From Amycolatopsis mongoliensis (GTDB taxonomy: Bacteria > Actinomycetota > Actinomycetes > Mycobacteriales > Pseudonocardiaceae), in NCBI RefSeq assembly GCF_030285665.1, contig NZ_CP127295.1:5270001-5334000 (forward strand): a DNA stretch of 64,000 nucleotides, given 5' to 3'. Positions 8,871 through 17,600 of this stretch are shown piece after piece. Numbering within the stretch: the stretch's first letter is position 1; every line of letters begins with the position of its first letter. Position numbers and translations under genes: made by a program. The notes beneath the pieces were generated by a model that was not told the DNA's origin, did no database searches, and worked only from the letters and a program-made list of their open reading frames with translations.

Positions 8871-9511
8871 TGCTGCCGGAGCATCTCCACGCCGATGTCC
8901 GCACGCTGTGGGACTACCACGACCTGCGGCACGAGCCACGGCGTTCCGACGTCGGGATCGGGCTGGGCAGCCGCGATCCCGGCGTCGCCGTCCACACGGC
9001 GGAGCTGTTCCACGCCGGGCGGTTCCCGCTCGTGGTGTTCACCGGGGCCAACGCGCCGACGACGGTGGAGCGCTTCCCGCGCGGCGAAGCGGTCCACTAC
9101 CGCGAGATCGCGCTGGAGCTGGGGGTGCCCGACGACGTGATCCTGGTCGAGCCCGCGGCGCGCAACACGGGGGAGAACATCCTGCTCACCCGCCGGCTGC
9201 TCGCCGACCGGGACATCCGGTCCGTGACGCTGGTGACGCGCCCGTACCAGCAGCGGCGGGCCTACGCCACGGCGAAGCGGCTTTGGCCCGGCGTCGGCGT
9301 CGTGTGCGCGTCGAAGGCGGTGTCGTTCGAGGACCACCTCACCGGCGAAGAGGACGCCGACCGGGTGATCAGCATGCTCGTCGGCGAGACGCAGCGGATC
9401 ACCGAGTACGCCGCACGCGGCTTCGTGATCCCGCAGGACGTCCCGGCCGGGGTGGAGCGCGCGTTCGGCAGGCTCGCCGCGGCGGGCTTCACGCAACGGA
9501 TGCTGCCGTGA
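8870..9511 (+). CDS. YdcF-like DUF218 protein
   Basis: A 213-residue soluble protein of the DUF218/YdcF type. An initial helix is followed by GIGLGSRDPGVAVHTAELF and VVFTGAN, then ARNTGENILLTRRLL and VTLVTRPYQQRRAYATAKRLWP. The conserved E-P-x-A-x-N-T-x-E-N motif (residues about 96-107) is intact. Family members bind nucleotides or SAM in E. coli YdcF, but the biological function is unsettled. No membrane segment is present, unlike SanA/ElyC relatives. The ATG shares its A with the stop of the upstream peptidase gene. The 3' end is separated by one base from the stop of the convergent response regulator. Confidence 0.8.
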   Translation: MLPEHLHADVRTLWDYHDLRHEPRRSDVGIGLGSRDPGVAVHTAELFHAGRFPLVVFTGANAPTTVERFPRGEAVHYREIALELGVPDDVILVEPAARNTGENILLTRRLLADRDIRSVTLVTRPYQQRRAYATAKRLWPGVGVVCASKAVSFEDHLTGEEDADRVISMLVGETQRITEYAARGFVIPQDVPAGVERAFGRLAAAGFTQRMLP

Positions 9512-9512
9512 G

Positions 9513-10154
9513 TCAGTCCGCGATGCCCGCCCGGTAGGCGAAGGCGACCGCCTGCGCGCGGTCCCGCAGCCCGGCCTTGGTGAACAGGTGGTTCACGTGG
9601 GTCTTCACGGTCGCCTCGCTCACCACGAGCGTGCGCGCGATCTCCGTGTTCGACAGGCCCGCCGCGATCAGCCGCAGCACCTCGATCTCGCGGGCGGTCA
9701 GGCCTTCGATCTCCTTGACGCGCTGGGGCGTGCTGCGGGTGGCGGCCTCGACGAGCCGCCGCTGCAGCTCGCCATCCACTGTGGACTGGCCGGCGGCCGC
9801 CGAGCGCAGCGCCCGGGCGATCGCCTCGGCGTCGGCGTCCTTGGTGAGGAACCCGCGGGCGCCGGCGCGCAACGCGGCCAGCAGCGACTCGTCGTCGGCG
9901 TACGTGGTCAGCACGACGACCTCGGTGCCCGGGTGCTCGGCGCGGATCCGCTCGGTGGTCTCGACGCCGTCGCAGCGCGGCATCCGCAGGTCCACGAGCA
10001 CGACGTCGGGGTGGTGCTCGGCGACGAGGTCCAGCGCGGCCAGGCCGTCGGCGGCGGCGCCGACCACCTCGACCCCGGGCAGCAGCCCGAGCAGTGTGAC
10101 CAGGCCTTCCCGGACCACTGCCTGGTCGTCGGCCAGCACGACGCGCAGCGTCAC
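9513..10154 (-). CDS. NarL/FixJ-family response regulator
   Basis: A 213-residue two-domain regulator. The receiver domain (VVLADDQAVVREGL) has its phospho-acceptor Asp in VVLVDLRMP and the switch Thr/Lys in VVLTTYAD and FLTKDAD. The C-terminal LuxR-type helix-turn-helix is LTAREIEVLRLIAAGLSNTEIA. The start is taken as GTG at 10154, overlapping the kinase stop in GTGA; an in-frame ATG at 10181 is an alternative. Together with the kinase it forms a standard LiaRS/DesRK-like pair whose stimulus cannot be read from the sequence. Confidence 0.92.
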   Translation of the reverse strand: MTLRVVLADDQAVVREGLVTLLGLLPGVEVVGAAADGLAALDLVAEHHPDVVLVDLRMPRCDGVETTERIRAEHPGTEVVVLTTYADDESLLAALRAGARGFLTKDADAEAIARALRSAAAGQSTVDGELQRRLVEAATRSTPQRVKEIEGLTAREIEVLRLIAAGLSNTEIARTLVVSEATVKTHVNHLFTKAGLRDRAQAVAFAYRAGIAD

Positions 10155-11263
10155 GCCGGCACCGTCAGGTGAATCCGCCATCCGTCCTCCCCCGGCCCGC
10201 TCTCGAACCGCCCGTCGAGCAGCGCGACCCGTTCGCTCATCCCGCGCAAACCGTAGCCTGCCGCCGGCGCGTCCGGCGGGCGCCTGCCCTGCCGGTCGGC
10301 GACGGTCAGCGCGACGCTCCCGGAGCCGTAGTCGAGGGTGACGTCGACCTCGGCCTGCGACGCGTGCTTGCGCGTGTTGGCCAGTGCCTCCTGCACCGCG
10401 CGGACCAGCGCGGTGCCGACCGCCGGGTCGAGGTCGCGCGGCTCGCCCTCGACCGTCAGGTCCGCCCGGGCCCCGCTGTCGAGCCGGTAGGCGGCCAGCA
10501 GGTCCGCGATCGTGCGTTCGACCGGGACGGCGTCCTCGCGCAGCGCGGCGACGGCCTTGCGGGCCTCGGCGAGGCCTTCCGACGCCAGTTTCTGCGCCCG
10601 TTCGATCTGCGCGACGGCGTCCGGGCTCGCCCCGTCGCGCACCAGCATGAGCCGCGCGCCCTGCAGGTTGAGGGACAGCCCGGCCAGCGAATGCGCCAGG
10701 ACGTCGTGCAGCTCGCGGGCGATGCGGGCGCGTTCGGCGAGGGCGGCTGCGCGCGCGTGCTCCTCGGTGGCCGTCTGCGCGCGGGCCAGTGCCAGCTCGG
10801 TCTGCTCGATCCGGGCGATCCGGGTGCGCCGGTTGAGGCCGAGCAGCACGATCACGGCGACGATCGCATACGTCGGGATGGCGCCGTCCCAGGCGTGGTG
10901 GTAGCCCGCCCAGAACGTGATCGCGGCCAGGTCGATGCCGACCGCGAGGATGATCGGCAGCTTCGGCTGCCGGAGCACGACGAAGAACGTGGTGCTGAAC
11001 ATCGTCACCGACGCCCAGCTGTTCGGCACGAGCGCCCACAGCGTGCCCGCGGCCGCGATCACGGTGATGGTCACGACGGGGAGCAGGTGGCGGTCGCCGA
11101 CGTCGTAGAACCACAGCAGCGGGAGCGACAGGGCCAGGGTGATCCCGATGAGGATCCACGAGAGCGTGTTCGCGCGCGGCATCGCGGCGAACATCGGCAC
11201 CACGACGAACCCCCAGCGCAGCCAGTCCTGCGCCAGGGGGAGCCGGGGCCTGCGGGTGATCAT
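10151..11263 (-). CDS. Sensor histidine kinase (HisKA_3 type)
   Basis: A 370-residue membrane kinase. Four to five hydrophobic segments occupy residues about 15-145, and there is no sizeable extracellular domain, so it probably senses something in or at the membrane. The H-box is ARIARELHDVLAHSLAGL, the phospho-His being in ELHD. The HATPase region has AVQEALANTRKHA (N-box) and GYGLRGMSERV (G-box). It precedes and overlaps its response regulator by four bases. Its start is divergent from the M23 peptidase gene, with a 95-base gap, so the peptidase is a plausible target (inference from position only). Confidence 0.92.
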   Translation of the reverse strand: MITRRPRLPLAQDWLRWGFVVVPMFAAMPRANTLSWILIGITLALSLPLLWFYDVGDRHLLPVVTITVIAAAGTLWALVPNSWASVTMFSTTFFVVLRQPKLPIILAVGIDLAAITFWAGYHHAWDGAIPTYAIVAVIVLLGLNRRTRIARIEQTELALARAQTATEEHARAAALAERARIARELHDVLAHSLAGLSLNLQGARLMLVRDGASPDAVAQIERAQKLASEGLAEARKAVAALREDAVPVERTIADLLAAYRLDSGARADLTVEGEPRDLDPAVGTALVRAVQEALANTRKHASQAEVDVTLDYGSGSVALTVADRQGRRPPDAPAAGYGLRGMSERVALLDGRFESGPGEDGWRIHLTVPA

Positions 11264-11358
11264 CTTCGGCGTCCTCCGAGGGTGCTTGTACGGAAAATGT
11301 ACCGACGGGGGCTTCGCTGTGCGGTGTCGAGATGTCCCGTTTGTCAGGAGGTTTCCCC

Positions 11359-12213
11359 ATGTCCAGGTTGCGACGGCTCGCCGTGTTCGCCGCCGCCGCG
11401 GCGCTGCCCGCGCTCGGCCTCACCCTCGCCGGCTCGGCGACCGCGTCGGCCGCGCCGAACTTCCAGGTGCCGTTCAAGTGCGGGGTCACCGTGACCGCGG
11501 CGACGTTCAGCGGCCACAGCCCGGAGTACTCGGTCGACTTCCAGAAGTCGGGCATCACGGGCATGCCGGTGCTCGCGGCGGCGTCCGGGACGGTGACGCG
11601 GGTGGCGGACGAGGGCAGCACGAGCTACGGCAAGTGGGTCGAGGTGGACCACGGCAGCGGCTGGCGCACCCGGTACGCGCACCTGTCGGCCCAGGAGGTC
11701 TCGGTCGGGCAGTCGGTCGCCGGCGGCAAGGAGCTCGGCAAGGCGGGCGCGACCGGCGGGGTCACCGGCCCGCACCTGCACTTCGAAGAGCGGCTGAACG
11801 GCGTGGTGCAGAAGGCGAAGCTGAACGGCGTCGCCGTGCCGTACTACGGGCACACGGACTTCACGAGCAAGAACAACTGCGGCGGCAACCCGTACTCCGC
11901 CGAAGAGGTCTGCGGGTCGGGCTTCTCCGTCGTCGACCAGCAGGCGCTGGCCGGTTCGTCCGGCACGACCTACCTGCTGTACAACGCCTCGACCAAGGCG
12001 AACTGCGTGACGACGCTGAAGGCGACGTCGCTGGGGACGGCGAGCCCGGTCTCGGCGTTCCTCGAGGTCCAGGGCTCGGCGCGGGTGACCGACTCCGGCA
12101 GCTTCACCTACTACGCCGGGCCGGTGAAGAAGGCCGCCGAAGCGACCTGCGTGAAGTGGGGCGGCTCGGTCGGCAGCAACACCTACGAGAGCGGCTTCGA
12201 GCACTGCGGGTGA
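11359..12213 (+). CDS. Secreted M23 (LytM) peptidase
   Basis: A 284-residue exported protein. The signal peptide spans residues 1-32 with an ASAAP-type cleavage site. The LytM domain contains the first zinc ligands in GHSPEYSVDF and the HxH ligand pair in GPHLHFE, consistent with a glycyl-glycine or peptidoglycan cross-link peptidase. A Cys-rich tail of about 95 residues, with CGSGFSVV at its start and a CG terminus, forms an extra beta domain of unknown function. The ATG is preceded by AGGAGG eight bases away, a strong ribosome site. It is likely a cell-wall hydrolase; substrate specificity is not visible. Confidence 0.9.
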   Translation: MSRLRRLAVFAAAAALPALGLTLAGSATASAAPNFQVPFKCGVTVTAATFSGHSPEYSVDFQKSGITGMPVLAAASGTVTRVADEGSTSYGKWVEVDHGSGWRTRYAHLSAQEVSVGQSVAGGKELGKAGATGGVTGPHLHFEERLNGVVQKAKLNGVAVPYYGHTDFTSKNNCGGNPYSAEEVCGSGFSVVDQQALAGSSGTTYLLYNASTKANCVTTLKATSLGTASPVSAFLEVQGSARVTDSGSFTYYAGPVKKAAEATCVKWGGSVGSNTYESGFEHCG

Positions 12214-12222
12214 GCCGGGCCG

Positions 12223-12259
12223 GTCGGTGGGGCCGGGCAGCATAGCCCGCCCCACCGAC
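12223..12259. terminator. Hairpin after the M23 peptidase gene
   Basis: Arms GTCGGTGGGGC (12223-12233) and GCCCCACCGAC (12249-12259) pair perfectly across a 15-base loop, ten bases after the stop codon. There is no T run, as usual in actinomycetes. A second 9-bp hairpin (12269-12277 with 12283-12291) follows directly. Confidence 0.6.
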
Positions 12260-12371
12260 AGGAAACCGCCGTCCGGCCGGCCGCCGGACGGTTCTGTCCA
12301 CATCGGCCCCGCCGATCCACAGATTTGCCGCCACCGCCCCATCCGGGCCCGTCCTGCCCCACGGTGGAGGC

Positions 12372-13496
12372 ATGACCACTGCCACCCCGACCGGCCGGCC
12401 GCCGGTCGACCTCCGAAGCCCCGCGCAGCTGCTGGCCGCGCTCCCTTACCTGATCGGGTTCCGGCCCGCGAACTCCGTCGTCCTGCTCGGCCACCGGGCA
12501 CCGGCGGGCAACCGGCTGGGCCTGGTGCTGCGCGGCGACCTCCCGCGTCGCGAAGACCGGGCCCACCAGGCCCGCGCGCTCGCCCCGCGGTTCGCCCTAG
12601 CCCCGCACACGGGCGTGACGCTGGTGGTGGTCGGCGGCCGGCGAAGACCCGGCAGCCCGCCGCCGCACGCGGGCTTCGTCGAGCTGCTGGCGGAGGCCCT
12701 GGGCGAGTTCGGCCTCCCGGTCCCGCACGCGATGTGGACGGCGGACATCAGCGAACGGGCGCCGTGGGGCTGCTACGCGGACCCGGACTGCGGCGGCGAG
12801 CTGCCGGACCCGCGCGCGACCCTGACGGCGGCGGTCGCGACCGGAGACGGCTCGGTGGCGTTCGACAGCCGCGACGAGCTGGAAGAGCTGCTCGTCCCCC
12901 GGTCGCCGGAGGCGCTCGCCCGCCGGGCCGGCTCACTGGCCCGGCTGTCGTCCTTGCCTTGGCCGGACGCGACGTCCGTCTCCGAAGCCGCGTCGGCGAT
13001 CCGAGCGGCGTTCGAGCGCCGGCTGCGCGGCTCGGGCCCGCCGACGGACGAGGAAGCGGTCCTGCTCGCGAGCGCCCTGACGCTCCCGGAGATCCGGGAC
13101 ATGTGCCTGGGAATGGCGGTCCCGCCCCACACCCCGGTCGCGCGCGAGGCGGAGCGCTTGTGGCTGACGCTGGTCCGGGAGCTCCCGGCCCCGCATCGCG
13201 CGGAGGCGGCGACCCTGCTGGGGTACACGGCCTTCATGCGCGGTGACGGCACGTTCGCGGGCATGGCACTGGAGAACGCGTTGGCGGCGAAGCCGGATCA
13301 CGTCCTGGCCGGGCTGCTGAAGACAGTGCTGGACAGGGGCATGCCGCCGGACCAGTTGCTGGGCTTGGCGCTGACCGCGGACCCGACGGGTTTGTCCGGC
13401 TTCGGCCTGACTCCAGCGGACTTCGACGAGCCCGGCGTGTGCCTGCCGCTGGGTGTCGCGTGTGGACGTTCGGAGGTGCCGGGCGATCAGCCTTGA
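12372..13496 (+). CDS. DUF4192 protein
   Basis: A 374-residue protein typical of DUF4192 in length and N-terminus: VDLRSPAQLLAALPYLIGFRPANSVVLL. This is an actinobacterial family of unknown function, without membrane segments or recognisable catalytic motifs. The C-terminal half is helical, with a TPR-like run (GDGTFAGMALENALAAKPDH). The ATG at 12372 follows GGTGGAGGC. It ends 30 bases from the convergent galE stop. No function can be assigned from context. Confidence 0.82.
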   Translation: MTTATPTGRPPVDLRSPAQLLAALPYLIGFRPANSVVLLGHRAPAGNRLGLVLRGDLPRREDRAHQARALAPRFALAPHTGVTLVVVGGRRRPGSPPPHAGFVELLAEALGEFGLPVPHAMWTADISERAPWGCYADPDCGGELPDPRATLTAAVATGDGSVAFDSRDELEELLVPRSPEALARRAGSLARLSSLPWPDATSVSEAASAIRAAFERRLRGSGPPTDEEAVLLASALTLPEIRDMCLGMAVPPHTPVAREAERLWLTLVRELPAPHRAEAATLLGYTAFMRGDGTFAGMALENALAAKPDHVLAGLLKTVLDRGMPPDQLLGLALTADPTGLSGFGLTPADFDEPGVCLPLGVACGRSEVPGDQP

Positions 13497-13526
13497 GCGG
13501 CGGCGCCCCGCGAACGTCCGGCGGCC

Positions 13527-14507
13527 TCAGCCGTGCCGGGCCTGGGTGAATGCCCAGGCGTCCCGCACGATCCCGGTCAGCTCGGTGCGTTCCGGCTTCC
13601 AGCCCAGCTCTTCCCGGGCCCGGTCACTGGCCGCCACGAGCACCGACGGATCACCCGCCCGCCGCGGCGCCACCTCGGCCGGGATCGCGTGGCCGGTGAC
13701 CTCGCGGCACGCCTCGATCACCTCGAGAACGGAGAAGCCCGTGCCACTGCCCAGGTTGTAGATGCGGTGCTGACCCGCCGTGGCGTGCTTCAGCGCCAGC
13801 AGGTGCGCGTCCGCGAGGTCCACGACGTGGATGTAGTCGCGGATCGCCGTGTGGTCCGGCGTCGGGTAGTCGTCGCCGAAGATCTTGATCTGTTCGCGGT
13901 CGCCCGTGGCGACCTGGAGAACGAGGGGAATGAGATGGGTTTCCGTGGTGTGGCGCTCGCCGTACGCGCCGTACGCGCCCGCGACGTTGAAGTACCGCAG
14001 GCTCACCGCCGCCAGCCCGTGCGCGCCGGCGAAGCTGGTGATCGCGTGGTCGATGGCGAGCTTCGTCGCGCCGTAGGTGTTGGTCGGCCGGGCCGGCGCG
14101 GACTCCGGGATCGGCGACTGCTCCGGCTCGCCGTAGGTCGCCGCGGTCGAGGAGAACACCAGGCGCGGCGTGCCGTGCTCGTGCATGGCCTCGAGCAGCC
14201 GCAGCGACGTGACGACGTTGCCTTCCCAGTACTTCGCCGGCTCGGTCATCGACTCGCCGACCAGCGACTTGGCCGCGAAGTGCAGCACGCCGTCGAAGCC
14301 CTCGCGCAGCAGGCTGCCCGCCACCTCGGCGGCGTCGCCCTCGACGAACCGCGCGTCCGGGTGGACGGCGTCGGCGTGGCCGGTGGACAGGTCGTCGACG
14401 ACGGTGACCTGGTGCCCGGCCTCGATCAGCCGGGCGGCGCAGACACTGCCGACGTACCCGGCTCCGCCCGTGACGACCAGCTTCAGGACGTTGCTCTGCT
14501 CCGACAC
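13527..14507 (-). CDS. galE: UDP-glucose 4-epimerase
   Basis: A 326-residue extended SDR. The NAD-binding motif is [10 protein letters not shown] (residues 12-21), with VVDDLSTGH after strand 2, catalytic Ser in [10 protein letters not shown] and Tyr/Lys in YGATK. Family length and the nucleotide-sugar motif RYFNVAGA fit GalE, which interconverts UDP-galactose and UDP-glucose in the cytosol. The start is GTG at 14507 with GGAAGG upstream. It lies 99 bases downstream of galK on the same strand, and a GC-rich inverted repeat sits in that gap. dtxR/ideR next to galE is a gene order also known from corynebacteria. Confidence 0.93.
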   Translation of the reverse strand: MSEQSNVLKLVVTGGAGYVGSVCAARLIEAGHQVTVVDDLSTGHADAVHPDARFVEGDAAEVAGSLLREGFDGVLHFAAKSLVGESMTEPAKYWEGNVVTSLRLLEAMHEHGTPRLVFSSTAATYGEPEQSPIPESAPARPTNTYGATKLAIDHAITSFAGAHGLAAVSLRYFNVAGAYGAYGERHTTETHLIPLVLQVATGDREQIKIFGDDYPTPDHTAIRDYIHVVDLADAHLLALKHATAGQHRIYNLGSGTGFSVLEVIEACREVTGHAIPAEVAPRRAGDPSVLVAASDRAREELGWKPERTELTGIVRDAWAFTQARHG

Positions 14508-14606
14508 ATCCAGGCCTTCCTGCCGAGGGTGACTGTGCGCATCAGTCTTCCCCCTGGGCGACGCGCGGGTCCGCGCGGGGGTTGCCCCGCCCGGCCCCGC
14601 GCGGCC

Positions 14607-15791
14607 TCAGAGCTCGTCTCGCCCGGCGCCGCGGGAGGGCACCGCGGTGAACATCCGCGGGCGCCGGTAGCCGGCCTTCTCGTACGCCGCTTCGACGGCC
14701 GCCTTGACCCCGTCCAGGTCGGCGTCGCGGACCAGCGCGATCGCCGAGCCGCCGAAGCCGCCGCCGGTCATCCGGGAGCCGAGGGCACCGGCCGCCCGCG
14801 CCGAATCGACCGCGAGGTCGAGCTCGGCCGTGGAGATCCGGTAGTCGTCGCGCATGCTGACGTGCGAGGCGTCCAGGTACGGGCCGATGTCGGCCAGCCG
14901 GCCCGCGCGCAGCAGGTCGACCACCTCGAGCACCCGCTGGTTCTCGGTGACGACGTGCCGCACGAGCGGCACCAGGTCGTCGGGCAGCCGGTCCAGGGCC
15001 GCGGAGAGCCCCTCGACGGTGATGTCGCGAAGCGCCTTGACGCCGAGGAGCTCGGCGGCCCGCTCGGTGCCGCGGCGGCGCTCGCCGTACCCGCCTTCGG
15101 CGTGCGAGTGCTTCGTGCGGGTGTCCATGATCAGCACCTGCAGCCCGGCGTCGGCCAGGCCGAACGGCACCTGCTCCTGCTCGCCCGACCGGACGTCGAG
15201 GAACAGGACGTGGGACTCGGTGCAGCAGAGGGACGCCGTCTGGTCGAGCAGGCCGGTGGGCGCGCCGACGAAGTCGTTTTCCGAGCGCTGGACCCACCGT
15301 GCGACCTCGGGCCGGGTCGGGACGCGGTCGCCGGGCGCACCCAGCTCCAGCCCGGCCAGGCCAAGCAACGCCAGCGACACCGCGCACTCGAGCGCATGGG
15401 AGGAGGAGAGCCCCGCCCCCGACGGCACGTCCCCGGCGACGACCAGGTTGGCGCCGGCCGTGAAGCCCTGGTCGCGCAGCACCCAGGCGACCCCCGCCGG
15501 GTACGCGGCCCACCCGTCGACCGCGCCCGGGGCGAGGTCGGCGATCTTGAGGTCGCCGGAGCGCTGGAGCTGGCCGTCGTCGCCCAGGGTGGCCACGGAC
15601 AGCACGCCGTCCTCGCGGGGCGACGCCGCCGCGGCCAGGCGGTGCGGCAGGGCGAACGGCAGTACGAAGCCGTCGTTGTAGTCGGTGTGCTCGCCGATCA
15701 GGTTGACGCGCCCCGGCGCGGACCACACGCCGGCGGGCTCGCCGCCGTGCACCGTGCGGAATGCCGCCGCGGCTTCCGAAGCCGGGCTCAC
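14607..15791 (-). CDS. galK: Galactokinase
   Basis: A 394-residue GHMP kinase. It carries the galactokinase signature [15 protein letters not shown] near residue 27, the ATP loop [16 protein letters not shown], and the C-terminal GHMP motif [13 protein letters not shown]. It phosphorylates galactose at C1 in the Leloir pathway, and galE follows downstream. The start is GTG at 15791, overlapping the ideR stop codon (GTGA), so its translation is coupled to the iron regulator. No galT is in the window. Confidence 0.93.
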   Translation of the reverse strand: MSPASEAAAAFRTVHGGEPAGVWSAPGRVNLIGEHTDYNDGFVLPFALPHRLAAAASPREDGVLSVATLGDDGQLQRSGDLKIADLAPGAVDGWAAYPAGVAWVLRDQGFTAGANLVVAGDVPSGAGLSSSHALECAVSLALLGLAGLELGAPGDRVPTRPEVARWVQRSENDFVGAPTGLLDQTASLCCTESHVLFLDVRSGEQEQVPFGLADAGLQVLIMDTRTKHSHAEGGYGERRRGTERAAELLGVKALRDITVEGLSAALDRLPDDLVPLVRHVVTENQRVLEVVDLLRAGRLADIGPYLDASHVSMRDDYRISTAELDLAVDSARAAGALGSRMTGGGFGGSAIALVRDADLDGVKAAVEAAYEKAGYRRPRMFTAVPSRGAGRDEL

Positions 15792-16477
15792 CTGGCCAGC
15801 GCCAGGACAGCGTGCAGCGCGGAGCTGGCGACCTGGGCGGTGGTTTCCCCGCCGGTGACCTCGACGGTGCCGCCGGTGGCCCGGCCGATGGTGACCGTGC
15901 CGCCCGGCACGATGCCGACGGACTTGAGCTCGGTCATCAGCGACTCGTCCAGCTGGACGTGCTCGGCGATGCGCCGGATCTCGACGCGGCCGCCACCGGT
16001 GCGGGCGAACTCGTCGAGCCGGACGAGGTCGGCCTCGGCGGGCGGTGCCGGATCGCCGTCGCCCAGCTTGTCCAGACCGGGGATCGGGTTGCCGTAGGGG
16101 GAGGTGGTCGGGTGGTCGAGCAGCTTGACCAGCTTGCGCTCGACGGCCTCGCTCATCACGTGCTCCCAGCGGCACGCCTCGTTGTGCACGTGCTCCCACT
16201 CGAGCCCGATGACGTCGACGAGGAGGCGCTCGGCCAAGCGGTGCTTGCGCATGACGGCGATGGCCAGTTCCCGGCCGTGGTCGGTGAGCTGGAGGTGCCG
16301 GTCGTCGGCGACCACCACCAGCCCGTCGCGCTCCATGCGGGCGACGGTCTGGCTCACGGTCGGGCCGCTCTGCTGCAGGCGCTCGGCGATGCGGGCACGC
16401 AGCGGGACGACGCCTTCTTCTTCAAGCTCGTAGATCGTACGCAAGTACATCTCGGTGGTGTCGATGAGATCGTTCAC
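15788..16477 (-). CDS. ideR: Iron-dependent repressor IdeR/DtxR
   Basis: A 229-residue DtxR-family regulator. The N-terminal winged helix ([41 protein letters not shown]) is followed by a dimerisation/metal domain with the conserved [19 protein letters not shown] and [17 protein letters not shown] segments, and by a C-terminal SH3-like FeoA domain. Metal ligands Met10, Cys102, Glu105 and His106 of the family have counterparts here. It represses siderophore and iron-uptake genes when loaded with ferrous iron. GTG at 16477 was preferred to the upstream ATG at 16504 because it aligns with known IdeR starts and has AAGGGGAC upstream. Confidence 0.93.
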   Translation of the reverse strand: MNDLIDTTEMYLRTIYELEEEGVVPLRARIAERLQQSGPTVSQTVARMERDGLVVVADDRHLQLTDHGRELAIAVMRKHRLAERLLVDVIGLEWEHVHNEACRWEHVMSEAVERKLVKLLDHPTTSPYGNPIPGLDKLGDGDPAPPAEADLVRLDEFARTGGGRVEIRRIAEHVQLDESLMTELKSVGIVPGGTVTIGRATGGTVEVTGGETTAQVASSALHAVLALAR

Positions 16478-16617
16478 GCTGTCCCCTTCGTCCGCGTTGC
16501 TCATCGTAGTCGTTGACCTCGACCGCGGCGGCGGGCCTTGCGGATAACAACTCGCCGGTGGCGGATATGTCCGCACCCCGGCGCGGCCGGGCGGGCAGCC
16601 GCTGGAAGATGGGAGGC

Positions 16618-17463
16618 ATGCGTCCGCTGATCAGCACCACCGACCTCGCCGCCGCGCTCGCCGGCCCGGACGGCGACCGGCCCGTCGTCCTCGACGTCCG
16701 CTGGCGGCTCGCCGGCCCGCCCGGCGCCGATTCGTACCGCGAAGGCCACGTGCCCGGCGCGGTCTTCACCGACCTCGACCGCGTGCTCGCGGGCGAGCCG
16801 GGCGAGGGCGGCCGGCACCCGCTGCCCGACCCGGCCGATCTGCAGCGCGACCTGCGCGCGGCGGGCGTGCGGACGGGCGCGCCGGTGGTGGTCTACGACG
16901 ACGCCGACGGTTCGGTGGCCGCGCGGGCGTGGTGGCTGCTGCGCTGGGCCGGCCACGACGAGGTGGCGGTGCTCGACGGTGGTTACGCTGCGTGGATCGC
17001 CGGCGGTCACCCGGTGAGCACCGAACCGGCGCGGCCGGAGCCGGGCGACCTCACGGTCCGCCCGGGCGGCATGCCGGTGCTCGACGCGGACGAAGCGGCG
17101 GCGCTGGCCCGCGACGGCCTGCTGCTCGACGCCCGCGCGACGCCGCGCTACACGGGCGAGACCGAGCCGGTCGACCCGCGGGCGGGGCACATCCCGGGCG
17201 CGGTGAACGCCCCGTTCGCGGCCCACACGGACGACGACGGCCACTGGCGCGCGCCCGAGGAGCTGGCCGCCCGGTTCGCGGACCTGGGCCTGCGCCCGGG
17301 CGAGCCGGTCGGCGCGTACTGCGGCTCGGGGGTCACGGCGAGCTCGGTGGTGCTGGCCCTGGAGCTGGCCGGCCACGCGGGCGCGGGACTGTACGCGGGC
17401 TCGTGGTCCCACTGGTCCCGAGACCCGCAACGCCCCGCGGCGACGGGTACCCTCCCCGGCTGA
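16618..17463 (+). CDS. Two-domain thiosulfate/3-mercaptopyruvate sulfurtransferase
   Basis: A 281-residue tandem rhodanese. The N-terminal inactive domain ([21 protein letters not shown]) and the C-terminal catalytic domain ([23 protein letters not shown]) end in the active loop [10 protein letters not shown], whose Cys carries the persulfide. CGSG-type loops are found in mercaptopyruvate-type enzymes, while classical rhodaneses have CRKG, so thiosulfate may not be the preferred donor. The ATG at 16618 is one base after GGAGG, very close; an ATG three codons upstream at 16609 is possible. Divergent from ideR. Confidence 0.88.
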   Translation: MRPLISTTDLAAALAGPDGDRPVVLDVRWRLAGPPGADSYREGHVPGAVFTDLDRVLAGEPGEGGRHPLPDPADLQRDLRAAGVRTGAPVVVYDDADGSVAARAWWLLRWAGHDEVAVLDGGYAAWIAGGHPVSTEPARPEPGDLTVRPGGMPVLDADEAAALARDGLLLDARATPRYTGETEPVDPRAGHIPGAVNAPFAAHTDDDGHWRAPEELAARFADLGLRPGEPVGAYCGSGVTASSVVLALELAGHAGAGLYAGSWSHWSRDPQRPAATGTLPG

Positions 17464-17482
17464 CGCGCGACCTGGCGAGAAG

Positions 17483-17531
17483 CGTGAAGGCCTCCTTACC
17501 GGCCCAAGATGCCGGTAAGGAGGCCTTCACG
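17483..17531. terminator. Long perfect inverted repeat after the rhodanese gene
   Basis: Arms of 21 bases (17483-17503 and 17511-17531, beginning CGTGAAGGCCTCC) surround the 7-base loop CCAAGAT. A near-identical copy lies at 61328-61376. The position, 20 bases after a stop and ahead of a gene with its own start region, suggests a terminator. Confidence 0.7.
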
Positions 17532-17600
17532 GCTTTCAAGGCGTGCCGAGGCGGGTCTTCGAGTCCACGAATCGGCGCGATCGGCACTACAGTCGACCGC

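Noticed and set aside
11264..11358. c-di-AMP (ydaO-type) riboswitch before the M23 peptidase gene
   Set aside because: Only 95 bases separate the divergent genes, too short, and none of the conserved riboswitch segments is visible.
15788..16576. Longer ideR starting at 16576 or 16504
   Set aside because: The family N-terminus aligns with the GTG at 16477, which has the better ribosome site; the extension is unrelated sequence.
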